From: Silene conica
Lineage: Eukaryota; Streptophyta; Magnoliopsida; Caryophyllales; Caryophyllaceae
Direction: 5' to 3'
Assembly (NCBI GenBank): GCA_029255685.2
Contig: CM055315.2
Location: 48,031,705 to 48,095,704 of the forward strand
DNA: 64,000 nt
The position numbers and the translations under genes are program-made. The notes under the pieces were generated by a model. The model ran no database searches. It was not told the DNA's origin and was given only the letters and a program-made list of their open reading frames with translations. Below, piece after piece: positions 21,834 through 35,399 of this stretch (its first letter is position 1; each line of letters starts with the position of its first letter).

Positions 21834-24131
21834 TGTAATACCTCGCATTTTGGGGCTTGTCGTGAGTAAGCGATAGTGTTTTCTTTATAAAATCGTTCGT
21901 TAATAGGCTTACTTGCAATCGTTTTGTGCGAGATATTTTGGGCTTAGGTAGGGTTCGAAACGGGGATCTAGGTACTCTATATTAATATTGGTAGTATGGG
22001 GTTGCTAAGGGTCGAACTTGGGACCTATTGAGTGCCTTGAGTGGGCCTCGATTAGCGTGCCAAGGTAAGCCCACACGGAATTTTCAGATTTATCACAAAA
22101 CACCCTCTCCTGCCGCCATATTTAAGGAGTGTTTTGTTAACCTAATCACCATTCAAAAACAGATCTAACCTCACCTAAACCTAGCCGCCACCTTAGAGAA
22201 GAGGAGAGACCAGCGCACGGTGGTTGTAAGCAGTCCTAAGACACCTCGAATTGGCCAAGAAGTGGGTAAGAACATCACGAAAGTCTGTAACGTTAGTTTG
22301 TACATCATGTTTTGTCGTTTGTTTAAGAGCAGAATTACACTTTATTTTCTGAAAGTTTTTACATAAGTTTATACTAGAATGTAGAGAGGATATATGTTGG
22401 TCATGGACGTAGTGTCGTGGTTGTTTTTACATGTTTTTCAAGGGAGTCAAACACGATGTCAGGGAAGGGAGGTTTACGTTTTCAATCTTGTTATGGTCTG
22501 ATGCGTTTTTCTAATCAGTCCTTGTGTTAGTCATGGGTCGTTTGTTTTGGGTCTTTGGGTGTTGGAACTGGTGGCTCATGTGGGTGTCTTTTGGTGGTGG
22601 TCTCGGGTTATGGTGGTGCGTAGTCATGGTGTTACAGGGCTGGTTGTCAGGGGTGTTTATGGGATGTTTCTGTCGAAGTCAGTTGTAATGGTTGTTCAGG
22701 TGAGCGCATGGGTGTTTGGGGGTGGTAGCATTGAGGACTCGGGGGAGGTCAATGCAATGCTACCACCGTGTCTCGAGTCCGGTGTCCAGGGAAGGTGCTG
22801 GTGGTCAGAGGGGTTGATGGCGGTGGCTGGTGTGGTGTCGTTTGGGTGTCAAAGAGGGTCTGGTCAGAAGGAGGGGCGAGGAGTCGGTTGGTTTGGGTGT
22901 CTGATTCAGGTCACCGGCAGCCGGCGAGGGGGCTGCTGGTGGTTGGAGTGGTGGAGGGCGGTTCTGGGAACAGGTTGTGGTGGCTGTCGGTGGTGGATGG
23001 GTGTGAGACACGGTGGTCTTGGGGTGTTTGTACACGGGGGTTACCACGGGATTGCTGGGTTGTTTCACGGCTGTTTTGCTTAGTTGCTTTGTTTTATTAC
23101 TATTATTATTATTATTATTATTATTATGAGTGTTATATATTATTAGTATACTTTCTATTTTGATATCTTTATTATTTATGGTTAATATAACTAGTATTTA
23201 TGGTATAATATTCTTATTTATGGCAATTTTAATTTGAGTCTTATTTAATGATTTGAATGATTTGAATTTCAAAACAAAAGTATCTATTTTGGAAGCTATT
23301 TAATTTAGAAGTTACTATACATAGGAAGTTCTATAAATGGAATGTGTATACGTATTACGAGAGTAGGAAGTTTATTAATTAAGTAATATACTTTTAGGTG
23401 GAAGTTTTCGTGTGGAGCACTTTTGAGATCGGTTGTGCATCTTGCCTTTTTCTTCTGCAATTACGAGGTAGGGGAAATAATTGAGATCTTGTTTACGATA
23501 TTGTGACATTGATTATTAACTGTGGTGAGTTGTATACGCTTTATTGAATGAATAATATTATAATGTTATTGATTGACTGTATATTTCTGTGATACGATAC
23601 GAAGTGGAGATAAAGGGTCTGTGTTTGGTGCGGAGATAAAGGGTCTGTGTTTGGTACGGAGATAAAGGGTCTGTGTTTGGTGCGGAGATAAAGGGTCTGT
23701 GTTTGGTGCGGAGAAAAAGGGTCTGTGATTCGGAGTGGAGAAGTTTGACTTTCTATTTATAGTAATGTGGTTATTTACAGTTTTCTCTACTCAACCTTGT
23801 GGTTGACCCTGTGTATTCGTGATCACCTGTGATGAACCAATTTTGGGGAGCAGAATGACAGGTGGCTGAGACTAAGGGGGAGCTATGGGAGAAAGAGCTT
23901 GGATCCGGACCAGTTTAGATGTCTAGATCGCCTTAGTCAGTTTAAATGAGTTGTACTTTATTTATGTTGTTAAGACTTTTGGTTACGGATGTAAGGACAA
24001 ACTTGAGTTAATTGCTATTTAAAGTACTGTTATCTTCCTTTGTATCTACTGCCTCGGGAAACCGGGATGGTAACACCTTTATTTATCTGAGGAGACCTAG
24101 TACAGGCCCTTAAATAAATGGGGATGTTACA
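21834..24131 (+). repeat. 5' LTR of the chromovirus
   Basis: This 2298-bp LTR runs TGTAATACCTCGC to GGGGATGTTACA. It contains a G/T-rich block (22540-23090), an (ATT)n run near 23100 and a tandem 26-bp repeat (GGAGATAAAGGGTCTGTG core) at about 23606-23720 with two more units than the 3' LTR. Confidence 0.95.
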
Positions 24132-24134
24132 AAG

Positions 24135-24146
24135 TGGTATCAGAGC
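24135..24146 (+). other. Primer-binding site of the chromovirus
   Basis: TGGTATCAGAGC lies 3 nt inside the 5' LTR. It matches the 3' end of plant initiator methionine tRNA, the usual primer of these elements. Confidence 0.93.
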
Positions 24147-24670
24147 GAACGATCCTCAGGCCTAACCTAATGAACCTAATGAATGTAGGAGAGTCTAAAT
24201 AAAATGAACCCCCCGGGATAGGACTGTAGGAGCACACTAAAGGGGAAGTATGAGTCTGGGGCCCCCTCACACCGAACCATAGGCCCTATCAGTCTTACCT
24301 GGGAACCCAGAGTGCATATACGAGAGAAAAGGGTAGAATAGAAGGTGGTGAAAGGGATAGCATACTGTGAAAAGTATGTTATGAGAATTCTGAATATAAG
24401 TGACTTTTTGAAAAGCCGGAAGGGGCATGAGCATGAATGAATCTTTAACTGTTGGAAAAGGGTGTATGTTGATGTGATATGTTAAGTGATTTGAAACATG
24501 ATTAGTACTTCTTCTATCATCATGTCTATTGATATGCGGTTATGTGATCCCGAGCCATGTTATAGTATTCTGATTATTCAATCTGATAGCTGATGATAGA
24601 CTTTATCGTTTAGGGATTTTAGCCCTAACCCTAATGTGTGCCCACATAAGTCGGGACTCATGTCTTTCTG

Positions 24671-27600
24671 TTGTATTATAGTATTCCTCCGCGAAGAGAT
24701 AATGCCGTTAACATCACCCAAGAGGAGGTGGACCGTTTGATAGCTGAAAATGAGGCCCTAAAGGCCAAACGTATGGACTCCGCGAAAATGAGCACAATCA
24801 TCGCAAGACATCACCCTACACAATTCACCGGGGAGGGGGAACCTCATCTGCTGGGAGCCTGGTGCCGGGAATTCGGTAACCTGTTCGAGTTGGTGGATTG
24901 CCCTGAAGAATTGAGGGTGGACCAGGCTGCCCACTATCTGAGGGGTATGGCTGGAGACTGGTGGACAGCGAATAAGGGAGAGATCCGGGAAGCAGCTACA
25001 GAGGGTGGATCCGCGTTTGTTCCGTGGGATGCATTCAAGGGGGTCTTGAACGAGGCGTTTCTACCAGAATTCCAAAAGAGCAAGCTGAGGGAGGAGTTCG
25101 ACTCATTCAAGATGTCGGAGGACATGACTGTAGAGGTTTACTACAGGAAATTCATCCAGCTGGTACACTATGTGGGAGATATGGGATTTGACGATGCTAT
25201 GCTAGCAATGAAATTTGAGAGAGGGTTATCAATCGCCGTCAAAAAGAGACTGATTGCAGCTCCGCCCACCACAGTCCGTGACATCTATTTAAGAGCTGGG
25301 GCGGCGGAGAGGCTATCGGATATGATTTAAGAGGACAAGAAGTCCAAGTCAGAAAAGAGGAAGGCTGAATCAGTAGCTGAGGGTTCAGGATCGAAAAAGC
25401 AGAGCTCTAACAAGTTCAGTGGGTATTTCGGGAGTAGTGCCTCTGGTGGTGGGAAGAACCAGCGTGGGGGCAACTTCAGGAGTGGAGGTTCTGGTAGTGG
25501 TTCAGTGGGAGTGGTCTGTTTCGGCTGCGGGAAAATTGGGCACAAGCAGGCAGTATGTCGCTCTTCTGGAGGGAATCAGTCCGGGGGTTATCGCACGCCT
25601 ACATCCGGATATCAGGGATCCCGCACTCAGTCCTATGGTAGCGGCGGCTATCGCACACCCACATCAAACTACGGTGGGGGTGCGAAGTCTGGAGGGAGCA
25701 GCAATTTCCAGAGGAACTTCAACAGTTATCAGAACCGCTCGCACCAGAACCAAAGCTATGGGAATGAAGGTAACCAGAAGACAGGAGCAGAGGGAAGCCA
25801 GCATGCTGGGACATCTAGTGCCAGTCAAAGTGGGGCCAAGTCCAGTGGCAAGCTCTTTGCCATGGGAAAGCAGGCAGCTCAGGAGGATGCGCATGTGGTA
25901 ACCGGTACTTTTCTTGTGAACTCTAAACCTACTTTCGTACTTTTCGATTCCGGTGCCACCCATTCGTTTGTGTCTAGGGATCACGTTAAGGCTTTGGGAC
26001 TGGAGAGATTCGACTGGGTCGCAGATTCAGTAACCATACCTTCAAGAGAGTCAATAGCTTGTAATAGAGTTTATGGAAGTATACCCATTAAAATCGGGGA
26101 AGCAATTTTCTATTGTGACCTCATAGAGTTTCCACTGGGGGGCTTTGAGGTGATTCTGGGAATGGACTGGCTAGGGAAGTATCGAGCTTTCATCGACTGC
26201 TATCAAAAGAAAATTTCCTTGAAAGGACCTAAGGGGGTGAGGGTGTCTTACAAGGGATATCGAATCAAACCAAAAATCAAATTCATTTCTGTCAACACCT
26301 TGAAGTCTAGTTTGAGGAAAGGAGAGAGCCTGATCTTGTGCCAAATGTGGTATTGTGAGGCTGAGACTCCCAAGACTAGTGAAATTCCAGTGGTACGGGA
26401 ATTTGCGGGAGTATTCCGAGATGATGTTCCAGGGTTACCACCGAGGAGGGAAGTGGAATTTTCCATTGACCTAAAACCTGGGGCGGGACCAATATCTAAG
26501 TCACCGTACCGCATGGGACCAAAAGAAATGGAGGAGTTGAAGAAGCAATTGGATGAGCTAGCTGAGAAAGGGTTCATCCGACCCAGTGTGTCGCCCTGGG
26601 GAGCACCCGTTCTATTTGTGAAGAAGAAGGATGGGAGTTTGAGGTTGTGTGTAGACTACCGAGAGCTAAACAATGTAACCATCAAGAACCGTTATCCTTT
26701 GCCGAGAATTGACGATTTGTTCGATCAGTTAAGTGGAGCTGGGGTTTTCTCCAAGATTGATTTGAGATCCGGGTATCATCAGTTGAGGATAAAGGATGAA
26801 GATATTCCGAAGACCGCTTTCCGAACGAGGTATGGCCACTATGAATTTGTGGTTATGCCCTTTGGATTGACTAATGCTCCAGCTGTGTTCATGGACTTGA
26901 TGAATCGAGTCTTCAGCCCGTATCTAGACAAGTTCGTGGTGGTATTCATAGATGACATCTTGGTATATTCTAAGAATGCAGAAGAGCACGAGGATCATTT
27001 GAGGAAGGTACTTCAGACTTTGGAGGAGCATAAGCTCAACGCTAAGTTGAGTAAGTGCGAGTTCTGGTTAGAGAAAGTGGCGTTTCTGGGGCATGTCATT
27101 TCCAAAGAAGGGGCATCTGTCGACCCTAGTAAAATCGAAGCTGTGACTAAGTGGCAAAGTCCGAAGAATGTGAGTGAGATTCGAAGTTTCCTGGGGTTGG
27201 CAGGTTATTACCGGAGATTCGTCAAAGACTTTTCGAAGATAGCAAAGCCGTTGACGTCGTTAATGAGGAAGGAGAACCGTTTTGTCTGGGATGAGAGTTG
27301 CGAGAAGGCATTCCTGACTCTTAAGGAACGCCTGACAACAGCTCCTATCCTGACTTGCCAGTTGGAAGTGATAATTTCGAAGTATACACCGACGCTTCAA
27401 AGCATGGGTTGGGTTGTGTGCTAATGCAGAATGGGAGAGTTATCGCGTATGCTTCTCGCCAGTTGAAGACCTATGAAGAAAATTATCCGACTCATGATTT
27501 GGAATTGGGCGCTGTGGTCTTTGCACTGAAATTGTGGCGCCATTACCTTTATGGAGCCACTTTTAAGGTGTTTTCTGATCATAAGAGCCTGAAATATATC

Positions 27601-29280
27601 TACACCCAGAAAGAGTTGAACATGAGGCAGAGGAGGTGGATAGAGTTGATCGGAGATTATGATATGCAGATTGTCTACCACGAAGGCAAGGCAAATGTGG
27701 TAGCTGACGCTCTAAGTAGGAAGTCAATTCATGCTTTGGATTGTGCCAGATCGAGAGGGAGGTTGTATGATGAACTAAGGGAGATGGGAATATTCATGAT
27801 CCGGAAAGGGGATGCTCTTGGTGACTTGACAGTGGAGCCTGAATTGTATGGAGAGATTCGGGAGTTACAGAAGAACGATGCGAGACTCCGGAAATGGCGC
27901 AAGATGGTGGAGAGTGAGGGTGGAGAGTCGTCAACCAAGTTCAGTATTCATGCCGACGGTAGTTTGAGGTTTAGTGGGCGATGGTGTGTCCCGGATGTAG
28001 AGGAGCTAAAGAAGAAAATCCTGACTGAAGCTCATGCTACTCCATACTCCGTTCACCCAGGGGGTGATAAGTTGTATAAAGACCTTAAGAAGACGTTTTG
28101 GTGGCCAAATATGAAGAAGGAGGTCGCAGAGTTTGTCTCGAGGTGTTTGACGTGTCAACGAGTGAAAGGGGAGCATAAGAGACCTCAAGGGAAGGTTCAG
28201 CCATTGGATGTGCCAGAGTGGAAGTGGGAGAATATTTCGATGGACTTTATCGTGGGGTTGCCTTGGACTCAGAGGGGCAACAACATGATTTGGGTGATCG
28301 TGGATCGTTTGACTAAGTCGGCTCACTTTATTCCCATGAAAGATACCTGGAGTAAAGCCGAGTTGGCTAAGTCATATGTTCAGAACGTAGTCAAACTACA
28401 TGGAGTACCCAAGGACATTGTTTCAGATCGAGACTCGAGGTTTATATCCAGATTTTGGCAGGAGTTGCAGGCTGCTTTGGGTACCCAATTGAAGATGAGT
28501 ACAGCTTTTCATCCGGCTACAGATGGTCAGACTGAGCGGACGATTCAGACTCTTGAGGATATGTTGAGAGCTTGTGTACTTGAGTTCGGAGGATCTTGGG
28601 AGGATCGATTGGGGTTGATCGAGTTTTCTTATAATAACAGCTATCATGCAAGCATAGGCATGGCCCCTTTCGAGGCACTATATGGGAGGAAGTGTCGGAG
28701 CCCTGTGTGTTGGGATGATCGAGCTGATGTTGTGACCTTAGGGCCAGATATGATCCAGGAGATGGTGGAGCAGGTTCAGATTATTCGACAGAGGATGAGG
28801 GCCGCTCAGGATAGACAGAAGAGTTATGCCGATCTGAAGAGGAGCGATATTTCATTCGAGGCCGGAGAGAAGGTTCTACTGAAAGTCTCTCCAATGAAGG
28901 GTGTGATGAGATTCGGCAAGCGTGGCAAATTGAGTCAGAAGTTTATTGGGCCGTTTGAGATCTTGGACAGAGTTGGAGAGGTGGCATATCGCTTAGCTTT
29001 GCCTCCAACCCTATCCAAGGTCCATAATGTGTTCCATGTTTCTCAGTTAAGGAAATATGTGAGTGATCCATCGCATGTGCTTCAACACGAGGTGATTGAA
29101 GTAGATGAGCAGTTGGCATATATTGAGACTCCGAAAGAGATCTTGGACAGGAAGGTACGAAAGACTCGTAATGGGGAAACATCCTTGGTGAAAGTCTTGT
29201 GGACAAATCATAATCAGGAGGAGGCTACGTGGGAGCCTGAGGCATCAATGAGGGAACGTTACCCACATTTGTTTGATTGA
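24671..29280 (+). pseudogene. gag-pol coding region of the chromovirus
   Basis: Parts in order with approximate positions are: gag (from 24671; FTGEGEPHLLGAWCREF and LRGMAGDWW), CCHC zinc knuckle [14 protein letters not shown] (about 25520), aspartic protease [13 protein letters not shown] (about 25940), reverse transcriptase with FIDDIL (about 26945), RNase H with [10 protein letters not shown] (about 27380), integrase with an HHCC zinc finger (about 28050-28160) and D-D-E core (about 28230-28560), and a C-terminal chromodomain-like end with EEATWEPE (about 29220). The region is broken in about two places, so it is given as a fossil even though most of its text is well preserved. Confidence 0.93.
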
Positions 29281-29445
29281 GGTAAGTTACGCGGACGTAA
29301 CTTTTCTTTAAGGGGGGTGGAATGTGACATTCTGTGGTTTAAATAAGTTTATGCAAATTGTGTTGTGATAATTGTGTTTCGAGTTTGTTTTTGTCACTTA
29401 AGTATGTTAGAACTTCGGGACGAAGTTCTTTTAAGGGGGAAAGAC

Positions 29446-31691
29446 TGTAATACCTCGCATTTTGGGGCTTGTCGTGAGTAAGCGATAGTGTTTTCTTTAT
29501 AAAATCGTTCGTTAATAGGCTTACTTGCAATCGTTTTGTGCGAGATATTTTGGGCTTAGGTAGGGTTCGAAACGGGGATCTAGGTACTCTATATTAATAT
29601 TGGTAGTATGGGGTTGCTAAGGGTCGAACTTGGGACCTATTGAGTGCCTTGAGTGGGCCTCGATTAGCGTGCCAAGGTAAGCCCACACGGAATTTTCAGA
29701 TTTATCACAAAACACCCTCTCCTGCCGCCATATTTAAGGAGTGTTTTGTTAACCTAATCACCATTCAAAAACAGATCTAACCTCACCTAAACCTAGCCGC
29801 CACCTTAGAGAAGAGGAGAGACCAGCGCACGGTGGTTGTAAGCAGTCCTAAGACACCTCGAATTGGCCAAGAAGTGGGTAAGAACATCACGAAAGTCTGT
29901 AACGTTAGTTTGTACAGCATGTTTTGTCGTTTGTTTAAGAGCAGAATTACACTTTATTTTCTGAATGTTTTTACATAAGTTTATACTAGAATGTAGAGAG
30001 GATATATGTTGGTCATGGACGTAGTGTCGTGGTTGTTTTTACATGTTTTTCAAGGGAGTCAAACACGGTGTCAGGGAAGGGAGGTTTACGTTTTCAATCT
30101 TGTTATGGTCTGATGCGTTTTTCTAATCAGTCCTTGTGTTAGTCGTGGGTCGTTTGTTTTGGGTCTTTGGGTGTTGGAACTGGTGGCTCATGTGGGTGTC
30201 TTTTGGTGGTGGTCTCGGGTTATGGTGGTGCGTAGTCATGGTGTTACAGGGCTGGTTGTCAGGGGTGTTTATGGGATGTTTCTGTCGAAGTCAGTTGTAA
30301 TGGTTGTTCAGGTGAGCGCATGGGTGTTTGGGGGTGGTAGCATTGAGGACTCGGGGGAGGTCAGTGCAATGCTACCACCGTGTCTCGAGTTTGGTGTCCA
30401 GGGAAGGTGCTGGTGGTCAGAGGGGTTGATGGCGGTGGCTGGTGTGGTGTCGTTTGGGTGTCAAAGAGGGTCTGGTCAGAAGGAGGGGCGAAGAGTCGGT
30501 TGGTTTGGGTGTCTGGTTCAGGTCACCGGCAGCCGGCGAGGGGGCTGCTGGTGGTTGGAGTGGTGGAGGGCGGTTCTGGGAACAGGTTGTGGTGGCTGTC
30601 GGTGGTGGATGGGTGTGAGACACGGTGGTCTTGGGGTGTTTGTACACGGGGGTTACCACGGGATTGCTGGGTTGTTTCACGGCTGTTTTGCTTAGTTGCT
30701 TTGTTTTATTACTATTATTATTATTATTATTATTAATATGAGTGTTATATATTATTAGTATACTTTCTATTTTGATATCTTTATTATTTATGGTTAATAT
30801 AACTAGTATTTATGGTGTAATATTCTTATTTATGGCAATTTTAATTTGAGTCTTATTTAATGATTTGAATGATTTGAATTTCAAAACAAAAGTATCTATT
30901 TTGGAAGCTATTTAATTTAGAAGTTACTATACATAGGAAGTTCTATAAATGGAATGTGTATACGTATTACGAGAGTAGGAAGTTTATTAATTAAGTAATA
31001 TACTTTTAGGTGGAAGTTTTCGTGTGGAGCACTTTTGAGATCGGTTTTGCATCTTGCCTTTTTCTTCTGCAATTACGAGGTAGGGGAAATAATTGAGATC
31101 TTGTTTACGATATTGTGACATTGATTATTAACTGTGGTGAGTTGTATACGTTTTATTGAATGAATAATATTATAATGTTATTGATTGACTGTATATTTCT
31201 GTGATACGATACGAAGTGGAGATAAAGGGTCTGTGTTTGGTGCGGAGATAAAGGGTCTGTGTTTGGTGCGGAGAAAAAGGGTCTGTGATTCGGAGTGGAG
31301 AAGTTTGACTTTCTATTTATAGTAATGTGGTTATTTACAGTTTTCTCTACTCAACCTTGTGGTTGACCCTGTGTATTCGTGATCACCTGTGATGAACCAA
31401 TTTTGGGGAGCAGAATGACAGGTGGCTGAGACTAAGGGGGAGCTATGGGAGAAAGAGCTTGGATCCGGACCAGTGTAGATGTCTAGATCGCCTTAGTCAG
31501 TTTAAATGAGTTGTACTTTATTTATGTTGTTAAGACTTTTGGTTACGGATGTAAGGACAAACTTGAGTTAATTGCTATTTAAAGTACTGTTATCTTCCTT
31601 TGTATCTACTGCCTCGGGAAACCGGGATGGTAACACCTTTATTTATCTGAGGAGACCTAGTACAGGCCCTTAAATAAATGGGGGTGTTACA
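29446..31691 (+). repeat. 3' LTR of the chromovirus
   Basis: This 2246-bp copy matches 21834-24131, again from TGTAATACCTCGC to GTGTTACA. The CTAGC target duplication follows at 31692-31696. Confidence 0.95.
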
Positions 31692-31696
31692 CTAGC

Positions 31697-34600
31697 TCTT
31701 CAAGTCTTCGATCAATTTGGATGCTACCATAGCCACCCAAGTAAGGAACTTCAAGCTTCCTTCTCCTTGCCCTTATCATTATTAGGAGGCGCCCCTTTAA
31801 AACAATTAAAAAGGGTAAATATCAACATAATTGTATCATTGCAATATTTCAAAATAATTGCATACGTGAGAGGTCTCTCAACCGATGCTTATATTCTTAT
31901 TTCAGTCGGTCTAAAATTAAAATATATTTACAATCGATTTAAATACTATTAAAATAAAAAGGGAATGTAGGAGTTCTTGACATAAGATGGATGTGTTGTA
32001 TTTTGCCTTGAAACTATGGTGATTTAATTATAAATAAATGGGTTGTGTAGACTGTAGGTAACATGCTCGAATTTGGAGAGTAATAAATATCACACGTATA
32101 CAGTATTTGTATACATTATAGTGTGCTAATCTATAACAATAAGTCTCACTTAATGTGGATATATTCATCTCAAGTTGAAACGGGTGGAGTAATATATATT
32201 AAATTGTAGGAATAAGATAAAAATGAAAAAGTCTAAGGATGGATAAGGAAATTGTCCTAACTATGCAATTGTGTCATTATTTATCCGTTTTAAAAAATTA
32301 AAAAACCAAAAATTGTTGAGTACCAAGAAACAATAATGAAAAAGTATATTTTTTATTTTCACAGCTATACTATATTTAAAAACAAATGCTTAAAAGTATA
32401 TTTTTTTTTATTAAAGATTCCATGATTACCTTAAATGATTACCTTAGTAAGATTACCTTAGTAAGAATTACCTTAAAGATTCCGTGATTACAGAATTTTG
32501 AGAAGATTACCTTAGTAAGAATTGACTTAAATTGAAATCATATTTTGTTATCAATCAAGAATCTTAATATTTAGTAAGAATTGATTAAAAAATAAATATT
32601 ACGTGACATATTGGCCGAGAAATCTTAATACTATTACGAATCTTAATATTACGTGACATATTGATTAAAAAAAGAAATCTTAATATTACGAATTTTTGCT
32701 TATTATTAAATATTACGGTTGACATTCTTTCCTTAATATTACGGTTGACATATTGACTTAAAAAAACAAAGAAATATTATGTGACATATCTTTGCTTAAT
32801 ATTAAATATTAAATATTATGTGATTATGTAATGTCATCCTAGGATGACATGACTAATTTTAATTGGCCAAGAAAAATTGAAATTGTGAGAGTGAATGAGA
32901 GGGCTTGAAAAATGGTTTTCTGAAACCACATTGCGCCACATCATCGATTTTACCTAATTCTTTAATATATATAATGATAATAAAAGGAAAACAACATCAT
33001 TTTAAAATTCATAATTTAAACTAGAAACTTCAACAAGTTTAGTTATATAATTACTTAATGATCTCTTACCCAATTAAGTAAACAATCCCGAGACCCAAAC
33101 CCATACTAATCCGGGCACGGTGTAGCCGATTCAACCCGTATCGGTATATAATTTGGTAGATTAACCCTTTAATCGGTTCTACTCTTAGAACTCTCGGTCG
33201 ACAATTTTCTTAAAATTATCTTTAGCCCGAACTTATTGCAACTACGGTTACGAATACTTTCGTTGAGATCAACCAAATTTCAAGGTGTAATCTTATTACC
33301 CCACTTACCCAACGTGACAATTTTAGTACCCCGGTATAGCCGAGCCTACGTTCTTGGGAAGAAGGGATTCATGGGTCCGTACTTTTTGGTAAGGCTAAGT
33401 CTCAATATTTATATGTAAGAGATCTAGTCAAATTATTATCTATCTCCGTTTAAGTGAACTAAGTTGGTGAATTATCGATAAAATAAATGACTAGGTCGAC
33501 TAAATCGAAAAATGCATAATACGATGTATGACGATTTGGCTATGCATGCAAACATATAAAAGCAACATAAAAGCATAAAAATAAACCCTACTATGGCCTT
33601 TCCTAGAAAAGAAATAATAAAAGTACAAATTCGGAAACCAACTCCTTTTGTCCCTTGAACTTCACGCGGCACGCACTTCGAGGTAAACACCGTCTTGTTC
33701 GGAACTCCTTTCCGAATGGCACCGTCTTCAAGGAACTCCAGAATTTACAAATATTACAACTTTTCTAGTCTACTTTATACATTATAAAATAGAAATAAAT
33801 TACAATTGGGTGATACGAGATCACAAAATTACAACCGAATCGGTAACCCCTTACATTACGGGAAATACCGATTTAAAAACTAAGGCCATACTAAGTAAAT
33901 TACATAATTCCCAAAATTACGTAAATAAATCATGACATTCATAATAAAATATGCAATGCTTATGTAAATATGAATTAACATGCAAACCCTAAGCCAAATC
34001 GTCCTATTTAAAACACTTATTTAAATAGTTATCGCAAACCTCGGTTTATGGAATCGCGTGTTTTAACGGTTAACAACACTATGCATTATATGAAACGGTT
34101 TTCATCCTTAAGTTAATCATCCCAACTCTTATAGGATTCAAAATTTAGTCTTACTCAAACTTTGAACATGACTTAACTTAATATATATCAATATTGATCG
34201 GTATTACTCGGTTTTACGGGAAAAATAATATAAAAATCCAAAAGAGTCATAAAAATTTCGAAAATTCAAAATTCAAATTTTGAAAAATCCATAATGTTCT
34301 TAAAATTTTCAGAATCTTAAAATATTAGTATTTATACGGTTTTAACATTATTTCGTAAATAAGACGTAAAACGAGCACTTTAAGTCGGAAAATTCAATAA
34401 TTAACTTCATAAATGCAAATTAAATACTAATAATATTTTTATGCCTTCCAAAACATTTTAAGAACACAAAATGGACAGAAAATTAAATGGCACATAGACC
34501 CATAGCCGAAATTTTAAATAGATGACTCTAAATATTCAATTTTTAAATGCTACTTTTAACAAATTAAAATTAAATAATATCTGAAACTTTTGGCTCCCAA

Positions 34601-35399
34601 GAATATTTTCATGATGAACATATCATATATGACTAATATGGGTTACATTTTTCGGCCATTTTAACAATTTTTGCAAATTTTAACGATTTACGTCATATAT
34701 CGTACGATTTTAACCTTTAAAATTATTTCTCAAGCATAAAATAAGATAAAATTCTCGAAAATTTTATACATGCTGGAAATAATATATATGACATCGTGTT
34801 CAATTTTTATGGCCAAATTCCAACTTAAACTATTAAAGTCGAAATTATGTCACTAATTACCCGATTTTTACATTAAAAATCTATAATATTGCAATATATG
34901 AGATAAATTTCTGGAAAATTCAACATAAAATTTAAATATTGCATGTGACATCCTCATAAATATTTATAGTCAAATTCGTAAAATAACTATTTTAACCCAT
35001 TTTTATTTATCTTATTGCATTTTAACACTTAAAATTCATATCACACGTTTTATAAGTCCATAATTTACGAAAATTCATATTCATATTATAGAAAATACAT
35101 GTGATAACATACTGAAAATCTCGGCCAAAAGATGATTTTAGCTATTTTTCCCAAAATAAACGATTTTAACCATTAAAACTCTATTAAAATCCGAGATTTA
35201 ATATACCATAAGTCAATATTCATGCAAAATATATTCCAAATATTCTAAAACATTTTAGAAAACAGTAGGTAATCATGCTTAATTAATTTCGTGCATATCA
35301 TATATTAAACGAAAATACCAAATTTTATTTTGTTATCACTATAACTCCGTAAAAATGTAAACGGAAAGCATGCAAACAACCTATTGCTCTGATACCAAT
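31697..35399 (-). mobile_element. Interior of the minus-strand LTR element, 5' part, with primer-binding site
   Basis: No gene is recognised in 3.7 kb. The stretch 32400-32830 is AT-rich with recurring GATTACCTTAGTAAG and AATATTACG-TGACAT words; the rest is AT-rich and featureless by eye. The complement of the initiator-tRNA primer site, GCTCTGATACCA, lies at 35386-35397 next to the LTR. Confidence 0.75.

Larger units (their letters stand above)
21834..31691 (+). mobile_element. Ty3/gypsy chromovirus (Tekay/Del-like), nearly whole
   Basis: Long LTRs lie at 21834-24131 and 29446-31691, with target duplication CTAGC at 21829-21833 and 31692-31696. The primer-binding site is TGGTATCAGAGC at 24135-24146; a polypurine tract (TTAAGGGGGAAAGA) precedes the 3' LTR. 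Between them run gag, a CCHC zinc knuckle, protease, reverse transcriptase, RNase H, integrase and a C-terminal chromodomain-like region, in chromovirus order. Full element length is 9858 bp. The LTRs differ by roughly 15 substitutions by eye plus a 52-bp repeat-number difference, so it is young, probably under one million years. It is a fossil with about two breaks in its coding. The Tekay/Del clade call rests on long LTRs and the chromodomain, from memory. Confidence 0.95.

Noticed and set aside
22547-23163. Open frames of 178 and 131 codons, repeated at 30159-30736
   Set aside because: They lie wholly inside the chromovirus LTRs in a G/T-rich block, are Gly/Val/Trp-rich, and recur only because the LTRs are duplicates.
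23606-23725. Regular short repeats resembling a CRISPR array
   Set aside because: The 26-bp units are directly tandem without spacers and sit in a plant LTR; copy number differs between the two LTRs.
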